DNA from: Oscillospiraceae bacterium
GTDB lineage: Bacteria; Bacillota; Clostridia; Saccharofermentanales; Fastidiosipilaceae
Assembly (NCBI GenBank): GCA_028704415.1
Contig: JAQWFM010000007.1
Coordinates: 1 to 55,183 of the forward strand
Direction: 5' to 3'
DNA: 55,183 bases
In this document: one piece after another, positions 43,281-52,295 of the stretch
How the letters are laid out: the number at the start of each line of letters is the position of its first letter
Numbering within the stretch: the first letter of the stretch is position 1
The notes under the pieces: model-generated
The model's input: only the letters and a program-made list of their open reading frames with translations
What the model was told of the DNA's origin: nothing
Databases searched by the model: none
Program-made: the position numbers and the translations under genes

Positions 43281-44792
43281 ATGAAACGCTCAAGTGCAGT
43301 CTGGATGCATCTGGGATCTTTACCGGGTCCCTTTGGTATCGGGGTGATGGGGCAGGAGGCCCGTGAGTTTCTGGACTTCCTGGCAGAGGCTAAAGTGCGT
43401 TACTGGCAGCTGTTGCCTTTGCTGCAGCCGGAGGATTTATCGCCTTACCGCCCCCGCTCCTGTTATGCCGGCTGCGTATGGTTTATTGATCCCAGAGCTC
43501 TGGAGTCCTGGGGCTTACTGGAACCGGAGGAATTGGCGGCTTTCAGGTATTATGAAGATCCTTATCTGATCAACTACCAGTTTGTCATGCCTAATTGCGA
43601 GCGGCTTTTAGGCCTGGCTTTCAGCCGCTTACAGGCCGCGCAGCTGGAGCAGGTAAGGCAGTTTGCCCAGACGGAACCCTGGCTGAAGGATTACGCGGCG
43701 TTTAGCCTGCTCTACAGAGATTTTGATGGCTTGCCCTGGTGGGAATGGGATGATGAGCGGCTGCGGCGACATGAAACGGCCGCCGTGGATGCGTATATAG
43801 CGCAAAATCGGGGCTTTTATGACTATATCTGCTTTGGCCAATGGGCCTTTGCCCGGCAATGGCGGCAGCTGAGAGACTATGCCGCCAGCCGGGGGGTGGC
43901 GTTAATTGGTGATCTGCCCTTATATCCTGCCTATAATTCCGCTGATGTCTGGGCCCATCCGGAACGGTTTCAGTTAAAGGCCGATGGCTCCCCGCAGGCT
44001 GTGCACAGCAATCCGGGCCGTCCCCAGACTCATCAGCAGCGGCGGGGGACCACCCTGTTTAACTGGGCTGAAGAAGAACGGCGGGGGTTCCCTTTTTGGA
44101 GAGACCGGATCAAATTTGCCGGTTCGCGCTACACTTTGCTGCGGCTCAATCAGTTCCGGGATTTTTATCAATACCGGGCCATTCCTTACGGGGCGGAAGA
44201 CCCCGGCGAGGGCTGCTGGCAGGACGGTCCGGGCAACCGCCTGTTTGAAGTCCTGGAGCAAACCCTGCGCCAACCGCTGCAGCTCATTGCGGATGATTAC
44301 GGGATTGCGCCGGGCGCGGCAGCTTTGCCGGAAGGCCAGACTACCTGGCCTAGTTATGGGTTACGCCTGCTGCAGGCTGGCTTTAGCGACGGACCATCCA
44401 GTGGTCAATTGCCGCACCAATGTGCCGGGCATACCTGTGCCTGCAGTTCCACGACAGACAGCAACACGCTGCTTGGCTGGGTTTGGGAAGCGGATGAATC
44501 CAGCCGGCAGTTTGCCTTAAGCTATATCGGTTTTCCTGAAGGCTGGTCCTGGGGGGACGGAGGACCGCAAAGCCCCTTTATCCGCAGTTGCCTGCGTAGT
44601 CTGTGGCAGTCAGCCGCCACCCTGGTCTGCGTATCCGCGCAGGACCTGTGTGGCTTTGGCGCCGACACACGGATCAACGATCCACAGCACCCGGAAAAAG
44701 TCTGGCGCTTCAGACTGAGTCCGGCCGCCAAAGATGGAATAGATGGGGCTTTTATCCGGCAGCTGAATGAAACCTTTGACCGCTCAGATTAA
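43281..44792 (+). CDS. GH77 (4-alpha-glucanotransferase)-like protein with altered catalytic residues
   Basis: 503 residues, normal MalQ length. N-terminal WMHLGSLPGPFGIGVMG and LIGDLPLYPAYNSADVWAHPERF are clear GH77 sequence. Yet the nucleophile motif RIDHFRG reads RLNQFRD, with Asn290 for the catalytic Asp. The acid/base motif AEDLG reads ADDYG (Asp338 for Glu). The stabilising-acid motif THDNDT reads TTDSNT; that Asp (393) is kept but His is lost. The substrate loop PPDYFSATGQLWGNP is also replaced. Known chemistry of GH77 needs these residues, so I infer a non-catalytic or changed protein. The frame is intact and GC content fits its neighbours, so it is not simple decay. Confidence 0.82.
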   Translation: MKRSSAVWMHLGSLPGPFGIGVMGQEAREFLDFLAEAKVRYWQLLPLLQPEDLSPYRPRSCYAGCVWFIDPRALESWGLLEPEELAAFRYYEDPYLINYQFVMPNCERLLGLAFSRLQAAQLEQVRQFAQTEPWLKDYAAFSLLYRDFDGLPWWEWDDERLRRHETAAVDAYIAQNRGFYDYICFGQWAFARQWRQLRDYAASRGVALIGDLPLYPAYNSADVWAHPERFQLKADGSPQAVHSNPGRPQTHQQRRGTTLFNWAEEERRGFPFWRDRIKFAGSRYTLLRLNQFRDFYQYRAIPYGAEDPGEGCWQDGPGNRLFEVLEQTLRQPLQLIADDYGIAPGAAALPEGQTTWPSYGLRLLQAGFSDGPSSGQLPHQCAGHTCACSSTTDSNTLLGWVWEADESSRQFALSYIGFPEGWSWGDGGPQSPFIRSCLRSLWQSAATLVCVSAQDLCGFGADTRINDPQHPEKVWRFRLSPAAKDGIDGAFIRQLNETFDRSD

Positions 44793-44836
44793 TCTGGCCT
44801 GGGGCTGCAGGTCGCAGGTCCGTATCAGGTAAACGT

Positions 44837-44887
44837 ACCGCCACTTTTGCCGGCCCGGCTCGGCCAGTCTGTCGTGGCGCGGTTTTT
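44837..44887 (+). terminator. Possible terminator after the GH77-like gene
   Basis: ACCGCCAC pairs with GTGGCGCGGT (one bulge region) before TTTTT. Confidence 0.5.
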
Positions 44888-45009
44888 CTGATTTGAGCGG
44901 TCCGCTCTCAGCCGGGCAGGCTCTTGCCCCATCTTGTTTCGTGCGGATCAGTATCGCAAAATTCGTTTTCCGGCAATATTTCTTTTGGCTGTGCTTTTAG
45001 TCAGCTATT

Positions 45010-45018
45010 TGGTAAAAT
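45010..45018 (+). promoter_or_regulatory. Extended -10 promoter before secD
   Basis: TGGTAAAAT with TG at the extended position; no good -35 at normal spacing. Confidence 0.5.
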
Positions 45019-45102
45019 AGGTAGGCATGTTTTTTACCGCTGGCAGACGTATTGACTGACTTGCAGTAAAGCGGAACTTAACAAGAAAGGTTGGGTGCTC
45101 AT

Positions 45103-46434
45103 ATGGCAAAAAAATCATTTGCCAGGTACAAAAAAAAGGGTCACCGCCGCACGTTTTTCATTTTGGCTCTTGTAGTCGGGTTGGCGACGCTGCTTTGTTT
45201 TACAGGCCTTCGCGTACCAAATGGTGTGGGGGGCTATACCACGCTGTATGGCGCCAGGGATATGCGCTTTGGCATTGATATCCAGGGCGGTGTGGAGGCG
45301 GTCTTTGTACCGGCGGATTATGACGGCACACCTACTGAGTCACAGCTTGAAGCGGTGAAACAGATCCTGGAGACACGGCTGGATAACCTTAATATCCTGG
45401 ACCGGGATATCATTTCCAGCTCCCAGACCGGACGCGTGACAGTGCGTTTCCCCTGGCAGTCCGGTGAAAGCACTTTTAATCCGGATGAAGCCATTGAGGA
45501 GCTGGGCGCAACGGCCAGTCTGACCTTTGTGGATGAAGATGGTAATGAGGTACTCAGCGGCGCTGATGTTAAAGAGGCCAAGGGAGGGGTTAACTCCCAG
45601 ACCGGTGAAAGCATTGTCACCCTAGAACTGACCTCAGACGGCGCCACCAAGTTTGCGGAAGCGACGGAGGCTAACCTGGGCAAGACCATTACCATAAAAA
45701 TGGATGATGAAGTCTTAAGTTCTCCCACCGTGGAGTCAGTCATTACTGACGGCGATGCCATGATAACCGGTATGTCTTCTGCTGAGGAGGCTGTGCAGTT
45801 GGCCAATCAAATCAATGCCGGCGCCCTGCCCTTTGCGATTGAAGCCATTTCCACCCGCAGCATCAGCCCGTCGATGGGCAGTGAGGCACTGGGGGTTATG
45901 TTTAAGGCGGGTATCATTGCGTTTGTGTTGCTCTGCCTCTTCCTGCTGCTGAATTATCGCCTGTCCGGCCTGGTGGCGGTGTTTTCGCTGCTGGGACAGG
46001 TTGTGGGGGTGTTGCTGGCCATATCCATACCGCAGCAGACCCTGACATTACAAGGCATAGCCGGTATCATTCTCTCAATTGGGATGGGGGTGGACGCCAA
46101 TGTCATTGTGTCAGAGCGAATTCGTGAAGAGGTGCGCAGCGGCCGCAATGTCCGTGAGGCGGTGGAGGTAGGCTTTGACCGCGCCTTTGCTTCGGTCCTG
46201 GATGGCAATGTCACCGTGGCGATATCTTCCGTCTGTCTGATCATTTTTGGCAGCGGATCAATTTTGTCCTTTGGCTATTCGCTGCTGGTTGGCGTAATCC
46301 TGAACCTGGTCTGCGGCGCCTGGCTGTCCCACTATATGACCCGCTCCCTGGTGCAGTTTGACGCACTTAACAAACCGTGGCTCTTTGGCGCCCGCCGCCT
46401 TACTCAGAGCAAGGAGGTCAGCGTCAATGCCTGA
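45103..46434 (+). CDS. secD: Protein translocase subunit SecD
   Basis: With SecF, uses the proton or sodium gradient to help pull proteins out of the SecYEG channel. 443 residues: an N-terminal helix (about 17-35), the periplasm-side domain starting FGIDIQGGVEAVF, and five C-terminal helices with the family segments GAKLPFAIE-like (AGALPFAIE), SMGSEALGVMFKAGI, GIIILSIGMGVDANVIVSERIREE-like (GIILSIGMGVDANV). The ATG at 45103 gives the basic start MAKKSFARYKKKGHRR. Overlaps secF by 8 bp. Confidence 0.95.
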   Translation: MAKKSFARYKKKGHRRTFFILALVVGLATLLCFTGLRVPNGVGGYTTLYGARDMRFGIDIQGGVEAVFVPADYDGTPTESQLEAVKQILETRLDNLNILDRDIISSSQTGRVTVRFPWQSGESTFNPDEAIEELGATASLTFVDEDGNEVLSGADVKEAKGGVNSQTGESIVTLELTSDGATKFAEATEANLGKTITIKMDDEVLSSPTVESVITDGDAMITGMSSAEEAVQLANQINAGALPFAIEAISTRSISPSMGSEALGVMFKAGIIAFVLLCLFLLLNYRLSGLVAVFSLLGQVVGVLLAISIPQQTLTLQGIAGIILSIGMGVDANVIVSERIREEVRSGRNVREAVEVGFDRAFASVLDGNVTVAISSVCLIIFGSGSILSFGYSLLVGVILNLVCGAWLSHYMTRSLVQFDALNKPWLFGARRLTQSKEVSVNA

Positions 46435-47506
46435 ACAAAATAAATTTCCTAAAACAGAGGGCTTTTATGTCGGCCCGCATCCGGTTATGGTGGATGAGGC
46501 TAAAAGCAGGGAAGACCGGCGCCGCGGCCTGATTACGTTTGACAGCTATTTTGGCCATAAGCACCTGAGCTTTTATAAACTCAGGTACCTGTTCTTAGGC
46601 CTGAGTACACTCATTTTATTGACCGGCGTTATCTTTTCACTGATCTTTGGCATTCAGCTGGATATTCAGTTCCGCGGTGGCAGTATCCTACAATACAGTT
46701 TTACCGGGGATCTGGATCCGGACGCGGCAGCAGAGCTGATTGAAAATGAGATCGGCCAGCCGGTTTCCGCACAAATAACGGAAGATTTTGCAACGGCCGC
46801 CACCTCCCTGGTGGTGAATCTGGCGGGTAATAAGAGCCTGACCACCGATGAGCAGACCCAGATTCGTGAGTTGCTGACCAGTAGCTACCCTGACAATAAT
46901 ATTCAGGTGGAAGACGTGCAGACCGTGGATGCCTTTATAGGCAAAGAGATGCTGATTAAAGGTATTGTGGCGTTATTAATCGCGGCTGTACTGATTGTAG
47001 GCTATGTCTGGGTGCGCTTTATCAGCATCTCCGGGCCGTCTGCCGGTGTTTTTGCTTTACTGGCTTTGCTGCATGACATACTGATTGCGTTTTTTGTTTT
47101 TGTCTTCATGCGGTCGCCCATTGATGAAACGGTACTGGCTGTGGTTTTATCCATATTGGGCTGGTCAGTCAATGACACGATTGTCATCTATGACCGCATC
47201 CGTGAAAATAACCGCTTGTACCGGGGCAAGCTGTCTCTGCAGGATTTGACAGATCTGTCTATCCGCCAGTCCCTGACCCGCTCGCTCAACACGGCACTTT
47301 GCTCCTTTGCGGCGATTCTAATTGCCTATATCTTTGCGATGGCTTACAACATTGAGAGCATTAAGACCTTCACGTTACCCATGATGATCGGCATCCTGGC
47401 CGGTTCCTATTCGACAATATTTTTGGCCGCGCCTTTCTGGTCCCAGTGGAAAACCCGTAAAGGCCGCAGTGGCTATGAACAGCGGGATAAACATCTAAAG
47501 GACTAG
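46427..47506 (+). CDS. secF: Protein translocase subunit SecF
   Basis: Partner of SecD. 359 residues: cytoplasmic N-terminal region of about 55, a membrane helix (LRYLFLGLSTLILLTGVIFSL), an external domain starting LDIQFRGGSILQY, and five helices including ALLHDILIAFFVFV and LSILGWSVNDTIVIYDRIREN. The start at 46427 has AAGGAGG upstream, inside secD. The N-terminal cytoplasmic part is longer than in E. coli SecF. Confidence 0.95.
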   Translation: MPEQNKFPKTEGFYVGPHPVMVDEAKSREDRRRGLITFDSYFGHKHLSFYKLRYLFLGLSTLILLTGVIFSLIFGIQLDIQFRGGSILQYSFTGDLDPDAAAELIENEIGQPVSAQITEDFATAATSLVVNLAGNKSLTTDEQTQIRELLTSSYPDNNIQVEDVQTVDAFIGKEMLIKGIVALLIAAVLIVGYVWVRFISISGPSAGVFALLALLHDILIAFFVFVFMRSPIDETVLAVVLSILGWSVNDTIVIYDRIRENNRLYRGKLSLQDLTDLSIRQSLTRSLNTALCSFAAILIAYIFAMAYNIESIKTFTLPMMIGILAGSYSTIFLAAPFWSQWKTRKGRSGYEQRDKHLKD

Positions 47507-47584
47507 CCGGCGGGGGCCCGGTCTTTAGCCCATAACCAGGACCACAGCGGTCAGCCTAACTGGCTGACGCACGGTAACAGACAT

Positions 47585-47620
47585 AAAAGCGCCGTTTCTG
47601 ATAAATGAAACGGCGCTTTT
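47585..47620. terminator. Bidirectional terminator between secF and tkt
   Basis: AAAAGCGCCGTTT/AAACGGCGCTTTT: perfect 13-bp stem with A-run before and T-run after, so it works for secF (plus) and tkt (minus). Confidence 0.9.
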
Positions 47621-47643
47621 ACTTGTTTTAGTCAGGCCCGGAC

Positions 47644-49644
47644 TCAGAAGAGCGTCGGAAAACCCGCTTTTATCTGATCCGCTATCTGCGGGGCGGTCAG
47701 GCCAAAGGCCTCAAACAATTCATTCGCTTTGCCGGAGAGACCAAAGCGGTCAATCCCGATCACCAAACCATCTAAACCCGTGAAACGATACCAGGGCTGG
47801 GTGGAACCGGCTTCAACGGCTACCCGCTGCCGGCAGGCTTTAGGCAGCACCGCTTCCTGATAAGCTGCCGGTTGCTCCAGGAATAGCTCCTGACAAGCCA
47901 TGGATACCACGCGAATGGCAGGCGCTGACTCAGCCTCTGCCAGAGCCTTTGCCGCAGCCAAAACGGGCGCCAGTTCAGAGCCGCTGGCCAGCAGAATCAG
48001 CTCCGGCTGCCGGGCGGGCTTGCTTTCCCATATAACGTAGGCGCCCTTTTTAGCAGCGGCACCGGTTTTTTCCAGCGTAGGGAGACTCTGCCGGGTCAGG
48101 ACAATAGCGACCGGGTGCTTTTGGCTCAGCGCAAAGCTATAGGCAGCGGCCGTTTCATGACCGTCCGCCGGCCGGAAGGTGTATAACCCGGGAATGGCTC
48201 TCAGCATTGCCAGCTGCTCAATGGGTTCATGCGTGGGCCCGTCTTCACCTACCCCAATTGAATCATGGGTCAATACATATATGACCGGCAGCTGCATGAG
48301 CGCTGCCAGCCGGATAGCGGGTTTCATATAGTCAGAAAAGACAAAGAAGGTGGAGCAAAACGGCCGCAACCCGGAATGCAAGGCTAAGCCATTAGTGATG
48401 GCGGTCATGGCAAATTCACGGACCCCAAAATGGATATTGCGGCCGCTGAAATCATCCGCTGACATAAAGGCGTAATCTTTAAGATCGGTCAGCGTGGAGG
48501 GAGCCAGATCAGCCGAGCCGCCAAGGAGCTGCGGAACAACTGGAGCCAGGCGATTGAGGACCGCGGCTGAGGTCTTGCGCGTTGCGACCGAGCCTTCAAA
48601 ATCATAAAGCCCTGAATCCTCCGGCAGAGTGACCGGCTGACCAGAGGTGACCTGGGCAAATTCAGCGGCCAACTCAGGAAAAGCCGCCTGATAGCGTTGC
48701 AGCAGGGCCTGCCAGCTGTCATAGGCCGGCTGCAGCCCGGCAGTCAGTTCAGACATATAGTCATAGACTTCAGACGGAATTTTAAACGCCTCCGTTTCAG
48801 CCCAGCCCAAAGCTTTGCGGGTGGCAGCCACATTATCAACGCCCAGCGGCGAACCATGGACTTTACTGGTACCAGCCAGAGGGGAACCATAACCGATCAC
48901 CGTATGAACCACAATTAAGGAAGGCTGACTGCTGTTATGCCGGGCTTCTTCAATTGCGCGGCCAATCTCCTCAGTGTCATTACCGTCGCGGACCGTTAAG
49001 ACCTGCCAGTTATAGGCCCGGTAGCGCGCGGCCACATCCTCAGTAAAGGCCAGACTGGTACTGCCCTCGATGGAAATCTGATTAGAATCATACAGGACAA
49101 TCAGCTTACCTAATCCCAGATGCCCTGCCAGACTGGCACCCTCACTGGACACACCTTCCATCAGGCAGCCATCGCCTACCAGCGCGTAGGTATAGTGATC
49201 AATTACCGGATAATCCGGCTGATTGAAGCGGGCGGAAAGATGGGCCTCCGCCAGGGCTAAGCCTGTGGCCATCACCACGCCCTGGCCCAGGGGGCCGGTA
49301 GTCGCCTCCACACCAGGTGTATGACCATACTCAGGGTGCCCCGGTGTCATGCTGCCGGTTTGACGGAATTGCTTGAGGTCCTCCAGACTTACGCCATAAC
49401 CGAATAAATGCAGTAAGCTGTACAGCAGCATTGAGCCGTGACCGGCACTCAGTACAAACCGATCCCGGTTAAGCCAATGTGGATCAGAAGGCAGGTGGCG
49501 CATATGCCGGGCCCAAAGCTCAAAGGCCAGGGGGGCTGAACCCAGGGGTAAACCTGGGTGACCTGAGTTTGCTTTTTGAACGGCATCCATTGATAAGACA
49601 CGGACGGCATTAACCGCCAATTGTTCTTTTTGACTCGTACTCAT
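47644..49644 (-). CDS. tkt: Transketolase
   Basis: Thiamine-diphosphate enzyme that moves two-carbon units between sugar phosphates in the pentose phosphate pathway. 666 residues, full length. N-terminal [24 protein letters not shown]-type segment, [17 protein letters not shown], cofactor motif [13 protein letters not shown]...NQISIEG; the middle domain has [19 protein letters not shown]. The ATG at 49644 is set by ACGGAGG on the minus strand; the frame open to 49665 adds seven residues with no support. It converges on secF at a shared terminator. Confidence 0.96.
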   Translation of the reverse strand: MSTSQKEQLAVNAVRVLSMDAVQKANSGHPGLPLGSAPLAFELWARHMRHLPSDPHWLNRDRFVLSAGHGSMLLYSLLHLFGYGVSLEDLKQFRQTGSMTPGHPEYGHTPGVEATTGPLGQGVVMATGLALAEAHLSARFNQPDYPVIDHYTYALVGDGCLMEGVSSEGASLAGHLGLGKLIVLYDSNQISIEGSTSLAFTEDVAARYRAYNWQVLTVRDGNDTEEIGRAIEEARHNSSQPSLIVVHTVIGYGSPLAGTSKVHGSPLGVDNVAATRKALGWAETEAFKIPSEVYDYMSELTAGLQPAYDSWQALLQRYQAAFPELAAEFAQVTSGQPVTLPEDSGLYDFEGSVATRKTSAAVLNRLAPVVPQLLGGSADLAPSTLTDLKDYAFMSADDFSGRNIHFGVREFAMTAITNGLALHSGLRPFCSTFFVFSDYMKPAIRLAALMQLPVIYVLTHDSIGVGEDGPTHEPIEQLAMLRAIPGLYTFRPADGHETAAAYSFALSQKHPVAIVLTRQSLPTLEKTGAAAKKGAYVIWESKPARQPELILLASGSELAPVLAAAKALAEAESAPAIRVVSMACQELFLEQPAAYQEAVLPKACRQRVAVEAGSTQPWYRFTGLDGLVIGIDRFGLSGKANELFEAFGLTAPQIADQIKAGFPTLF

Positions 49645-49716
49645 GGTAAACCTCCGTGAAAACACCTGCCGCCCATTGGGACAAAACCACAGGTGATTTT
49701 GTTATATACTGTGTAT

Positions 49717-49725
49717 ATTCTAGCA
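49717..49725 (-). promoter_or_regulatory. Extended -10 promoter of tkt
   Basis: On the minus strand TGCTAGAAT lies about 75 bases before the tkt start; no good -35. Confidence 0.45.
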
Positions 49726-49842
49726 TAGATTGACGCGGGCCGTCTGTTGCGGCCTGCCTGCAACCCGGCCTAAACCTGTCTGTTCAGGCCCTCTGCCGCC
49801 CGCGTCAGCTTTATCCCATATGGATGAGAAGAGGTTATGATT

Positions 49843-51543
49843 ATGGACAAAACCTTCAGTGCTTATGCCTACCGGCGTCCGGATATGTCCGAACTGAATC
49901 GGGAAATGGATGACTTGCTGTCAGGCTTTTCCCACGCCGGCAGCGCGTCGCAGCAAATTGATCTGCTGCACCGCCTTAACCGCTTAAACAATCACTTCGT
50001 CACGGCTGCGACCCTGTGCCAGATCCGGCATACGATCAACACCCGGGACAGCTTTTATCGGCAGGAACAGGCCTTTTTTGATGAAAATGAACCTCTTTTT
50101 GACAGCAAACGGCAGGTCCTGTATCAGGCGCTGTGTGCCAGTCCTTTCCGACCTCAGTTGGAGGAAACATTTGGCCGCCAGCTCTTTGCTCTGGCGCAAA
50201 AACACCTGCGAAGTTTTGATGACCGGGTCATTCCTTTGCTGCAGCAGGAAAACCGCCTGGTCAGCCGTTATGATGAGCTGATTGCTTCCGCCCGAATTCC
50301 GTTTCAGGGCCAAACGCTGACCCTCGCTCAGCTTGACCCCTATACTGCTGACCCCAATCGTCAAGTCCGCCGGGCAGCGGTGACGGCTAAGTTCAGTTTT
50401 TTTACTGAACAAGAGCCGCAGCTGGATCAAATCTATGATGATATGGTTAAGGTCCGGACCGAGATTGCCCATAAGCTGGGCTATGCTGACTTTATCCAAT
50501 TGGCTTACGATCGCCTGGGCCGGACAGATTATGACCCCGAAGCCGTGGCCGGTTACCGCCGCCAGATCATTGACGTGGTGGTGCCGCTGCGGCAGCAATT
50601 GGAGCGGCGTCAGGCTAAGCGGATAGGCCTGGATCAGCTGCTGTTTTATGATGAGGGCCTGAAATTTAACCGCGGCAACGCCAGACCGCAGGGCGGGGAG
50701 GCCTGGTGTGTGGAACAGGCACGGCAGATGTACACGGAGCTTGCGCCGGAAACCGGCCGTTTTTTTGACTTTATGAACCGCAGCCAGCTGATGGATCTGC
50801 CGGCGCGTGATGGTAAGGCCAGCGGTGGTTACTGCACCTTTATCCCGGATTATAAAGCTCCGTTTATTTTTGCCAATTTTAATGGAACCAGCGGTGATGT
50901 GGACACGCTGACCCATGAGGCCGGTCATGCTTTCCAGGTTTATGAAAGCCGCGGGTATGAGTTGCCGGAATATGTCTGGCCTACGTTGGAAGCCTGCGAA
51001 ATTCATTCCATGAGCATGGAATTTTTTACCTGGCCCTGGATGCGGCGTTTTTTTGGAGCGGCAACCCCTAAATTCTGCTTTGCGCATCTGGCAGAAGCGG
51101 TGTCCTTTATTCCATATGGCGCGCTGGTGGATGATTTTCAGCACCGGGTCTATGCTCAGCCAGAACTGACGCCTGAAGCACGCAAGCAGGTCTGGCATGA
51201 GCTGGAGCAAATTTATCTGCCTGGCCGCAATTATGACGGCAACGCCTTTTTGGAACGGGGCGGTTTATGGATGCGGCAGGGGCACATTTTTGGCGAGCCT
51301 TTTTATTACATTGATTACACGTTGGCTCAGGTTCTGGCCCTGCAGTTTTGGCAGCGTGACCGCCAGGATCACCCGGCTGCCTGGGCAGATTATGTCCGCC
51401 TGTGCCAGGCCGGCGGCAGCCAGCCGTTCTTAGAGCTCGTCAGGCTGGCAGGTTTGGAAAATCCCTTCAGCCCGGGGACGATTGCCCGGACTTTAAAACC
51501 GGTTATGGATTATTTAAACAGCATCGACGATTCAAGTCTGTAA
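49843..51543 (+). CDS. M3-family oligoendopeptidase
   Basis: Zinc metallopeptidase that cleaves short peptides in the cytoplasm, of the M3B (PepF-like) group. 566 residues. The zinc site HEAGHAFQ has His358, Glu359 and His362; the third ligand Glu follows in EACEIHSMSMEFF. The N-terminal three-quarters is mostly helical. Start taken at the ATG at 49843 after AGAAGAGG; 49837 is an alternative. Divergent from tkt. Confidence 0.92.
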   Translation: MDKTFSAYAYRRPDMSELNREMDDLLSGFSHAGSASQQIDLLHRLNRLNNHFVTAATLCQIRHTINTRDSFYRQEQAFFDENEPLFDSKRQVLYQALCASPFRPQLEETFGRQLFALAQKHLRSFDDRVIPLLQQENRLVSRYDELIASARIPFQGQTLTLAQLDPYTADPNRQVRRAAVTAKFSFFTEQEPQLDQIYDDMVKVRTEIAHKLGYADFIQLAYDRLGRTDYDPEAVAGYRRQIIDVVVPLRQQLERRQAKRIGLDQLLFYDEGLKFNRGNARPQGGEAWCVEQARQMYTELAPETGRFFDFMNRSQLMDLPARDGKASGGYCTFIPDYKAPFIFANFNGTSGDVDTLTHEAGHAFQVYESRGYELPEYVWPTLEACEIHSMSMEFFTWPWMRRFFGAATPKFCFAHLAEAVSFIPYGALVDDFQHRVYAQPELTPEARKQVWHELEQIYLPGRNYDGNAFLERGGLWMRQGHIFGEPFYYIDYTLAQVLALQFWQRDRQDHPAAWADYVRLCQAGGSQPFLELVRLAGLENPFSPGTIARTLKPVMDYLNSIDDSSL

Positions 51544-51554
51544 AGCGCTGGCTT

Positions 51555-51597
51555 AAAAGCTCAAGCCGGCCAGCTTAACTGCCGGACTGGCTTGAGA
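51555..51597 (-). terminator. Terminator after deoC (minus strand)
   Basis: On the minus strand CTCAAGCC...GGCTTGAG forms a stem followed by CTTTTAA. The inner part pairs imperfectly. It may also act on the M3 peptidase gene, though no T-run follows on the plus strand. Confidence 0.55.
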
Positions 51598-51626
51598 CAG
51601 AGGGGGGAAAGGACAGGAGAGAAGCA

Positions 51627-52295
51627 TCAGTTCTTTATTAAGTCAGCCAAAACTGAACTGGCCCCGATCCGATCCGCGCCGGCCGCTACAAAGGCCTCAG
51701 CCTGCTGGCGGGTATGAATGCCGCCGGCGGCTTTAATCCGTACCTGAGCCGGCAGCAGCTTTCGGAACAGACGGATATCCTCTATTGCGGCGCCGGCCGG
51801 ACCAAAACCGGTGGATGTCTTAATAAAATCCGCGCCGCTTTGCGCCACCAGCTGGCACAGCTGCTTTTTTTGCGCCGCCTCAAGATAACAGGTTTCCACA
51901 ATAATTTTTAAAATCCGGTCTTCACAGACCTCCCGCAACAGGAGTAATTCAGCCAGGACATCCTCAAAGCGACTGTCCTGCACCCAGCCGCTTTGGATAA
52001 CCATATCAATTTCTGACGCGCCCTTGCGGATCAGCTCCAGCGCTTCCGCGGCCTTGGTTTTAGAAGTCTGATAGCCTAAAGGGAATCCCACCACGGTACA
52101 GATATTCAGGCTGGCCCCAAAGCTTTGGTGGGCTTTTTCAACATAAACCGGCGGAATGCAGACGCTGGCTGTGTGGTAGGTCAAAGCTTCCCGGGCCAGC
52201 AGCCTGATATCTTCCCAGCGGGCGGTAGGCTTCAGGCAGGTGTGGTCAACGCGGTTAAGCAAGGCCCGGGTCTCTGGTGAAAGGATGTCTGTCAT
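51627..52295 (-). CDS. deoC: Deoxyribose-phosphate aldolase
   Basis: Splits deoxyribose 5-phosphate into glyceraldehyde 3-phosphate and acetaldehyde, the last step of deoxynucleoside use. 222 residues. NRVDHTCLKP start, VVGFPLGYQTSKTKA, GASEIDMVI with the catalytic Asp, and the Schiff-base Lys159 in FIKTSTGFGPAGA; VRIKAAGGIHT supplies the second Lys. Its start overlaps the phosphorylase stop by 4 bp (ATGA), so both are translated together. Confidence 0.96.
   Translation of the reverse strand: MTDILSPETRALLNRVDHTCLKPTARWEDIRLLAREALTYHTASVCIPPVYVEKAHQSFGASLNICTVVGFPLGYQTSKTKAAEALELIRKGASEIDMVIQSGWVQDSRFEDVLAELLLLREVCEDRILKIIVETCYLEAAQKKQLCQLVAQSGADFIKTSTGFGPAGAAIEDIRLFRKLLPAQVRIKAAGGIHTRQQAEAFVAAGADRIGASSVLADLIKN

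Larger units (their letters stand above)
44793..45102 (+). other. Intergenic region before secD
   Basis: 310 bases. It holds a likely terminator near 44837-44887 and the secD promoter near 45010. No yajC, which often precedes secD, is found here. The rest shows nothing I recognise. Confidence 0.6.

Noticed and set aside
43281-44792. GH77-like gene as a pseudogene
   Set aside because: The frame is intact at full length with a good start site; altered catalytic residues alone do not make it a pseudogene.
49984-51210. 408-residue frame on the minus strand
   Set aside because: It lies wholly antisense to the M3 peptidase, has no ribosome binding site or known motif, and mirrors codon bias of the real gene.
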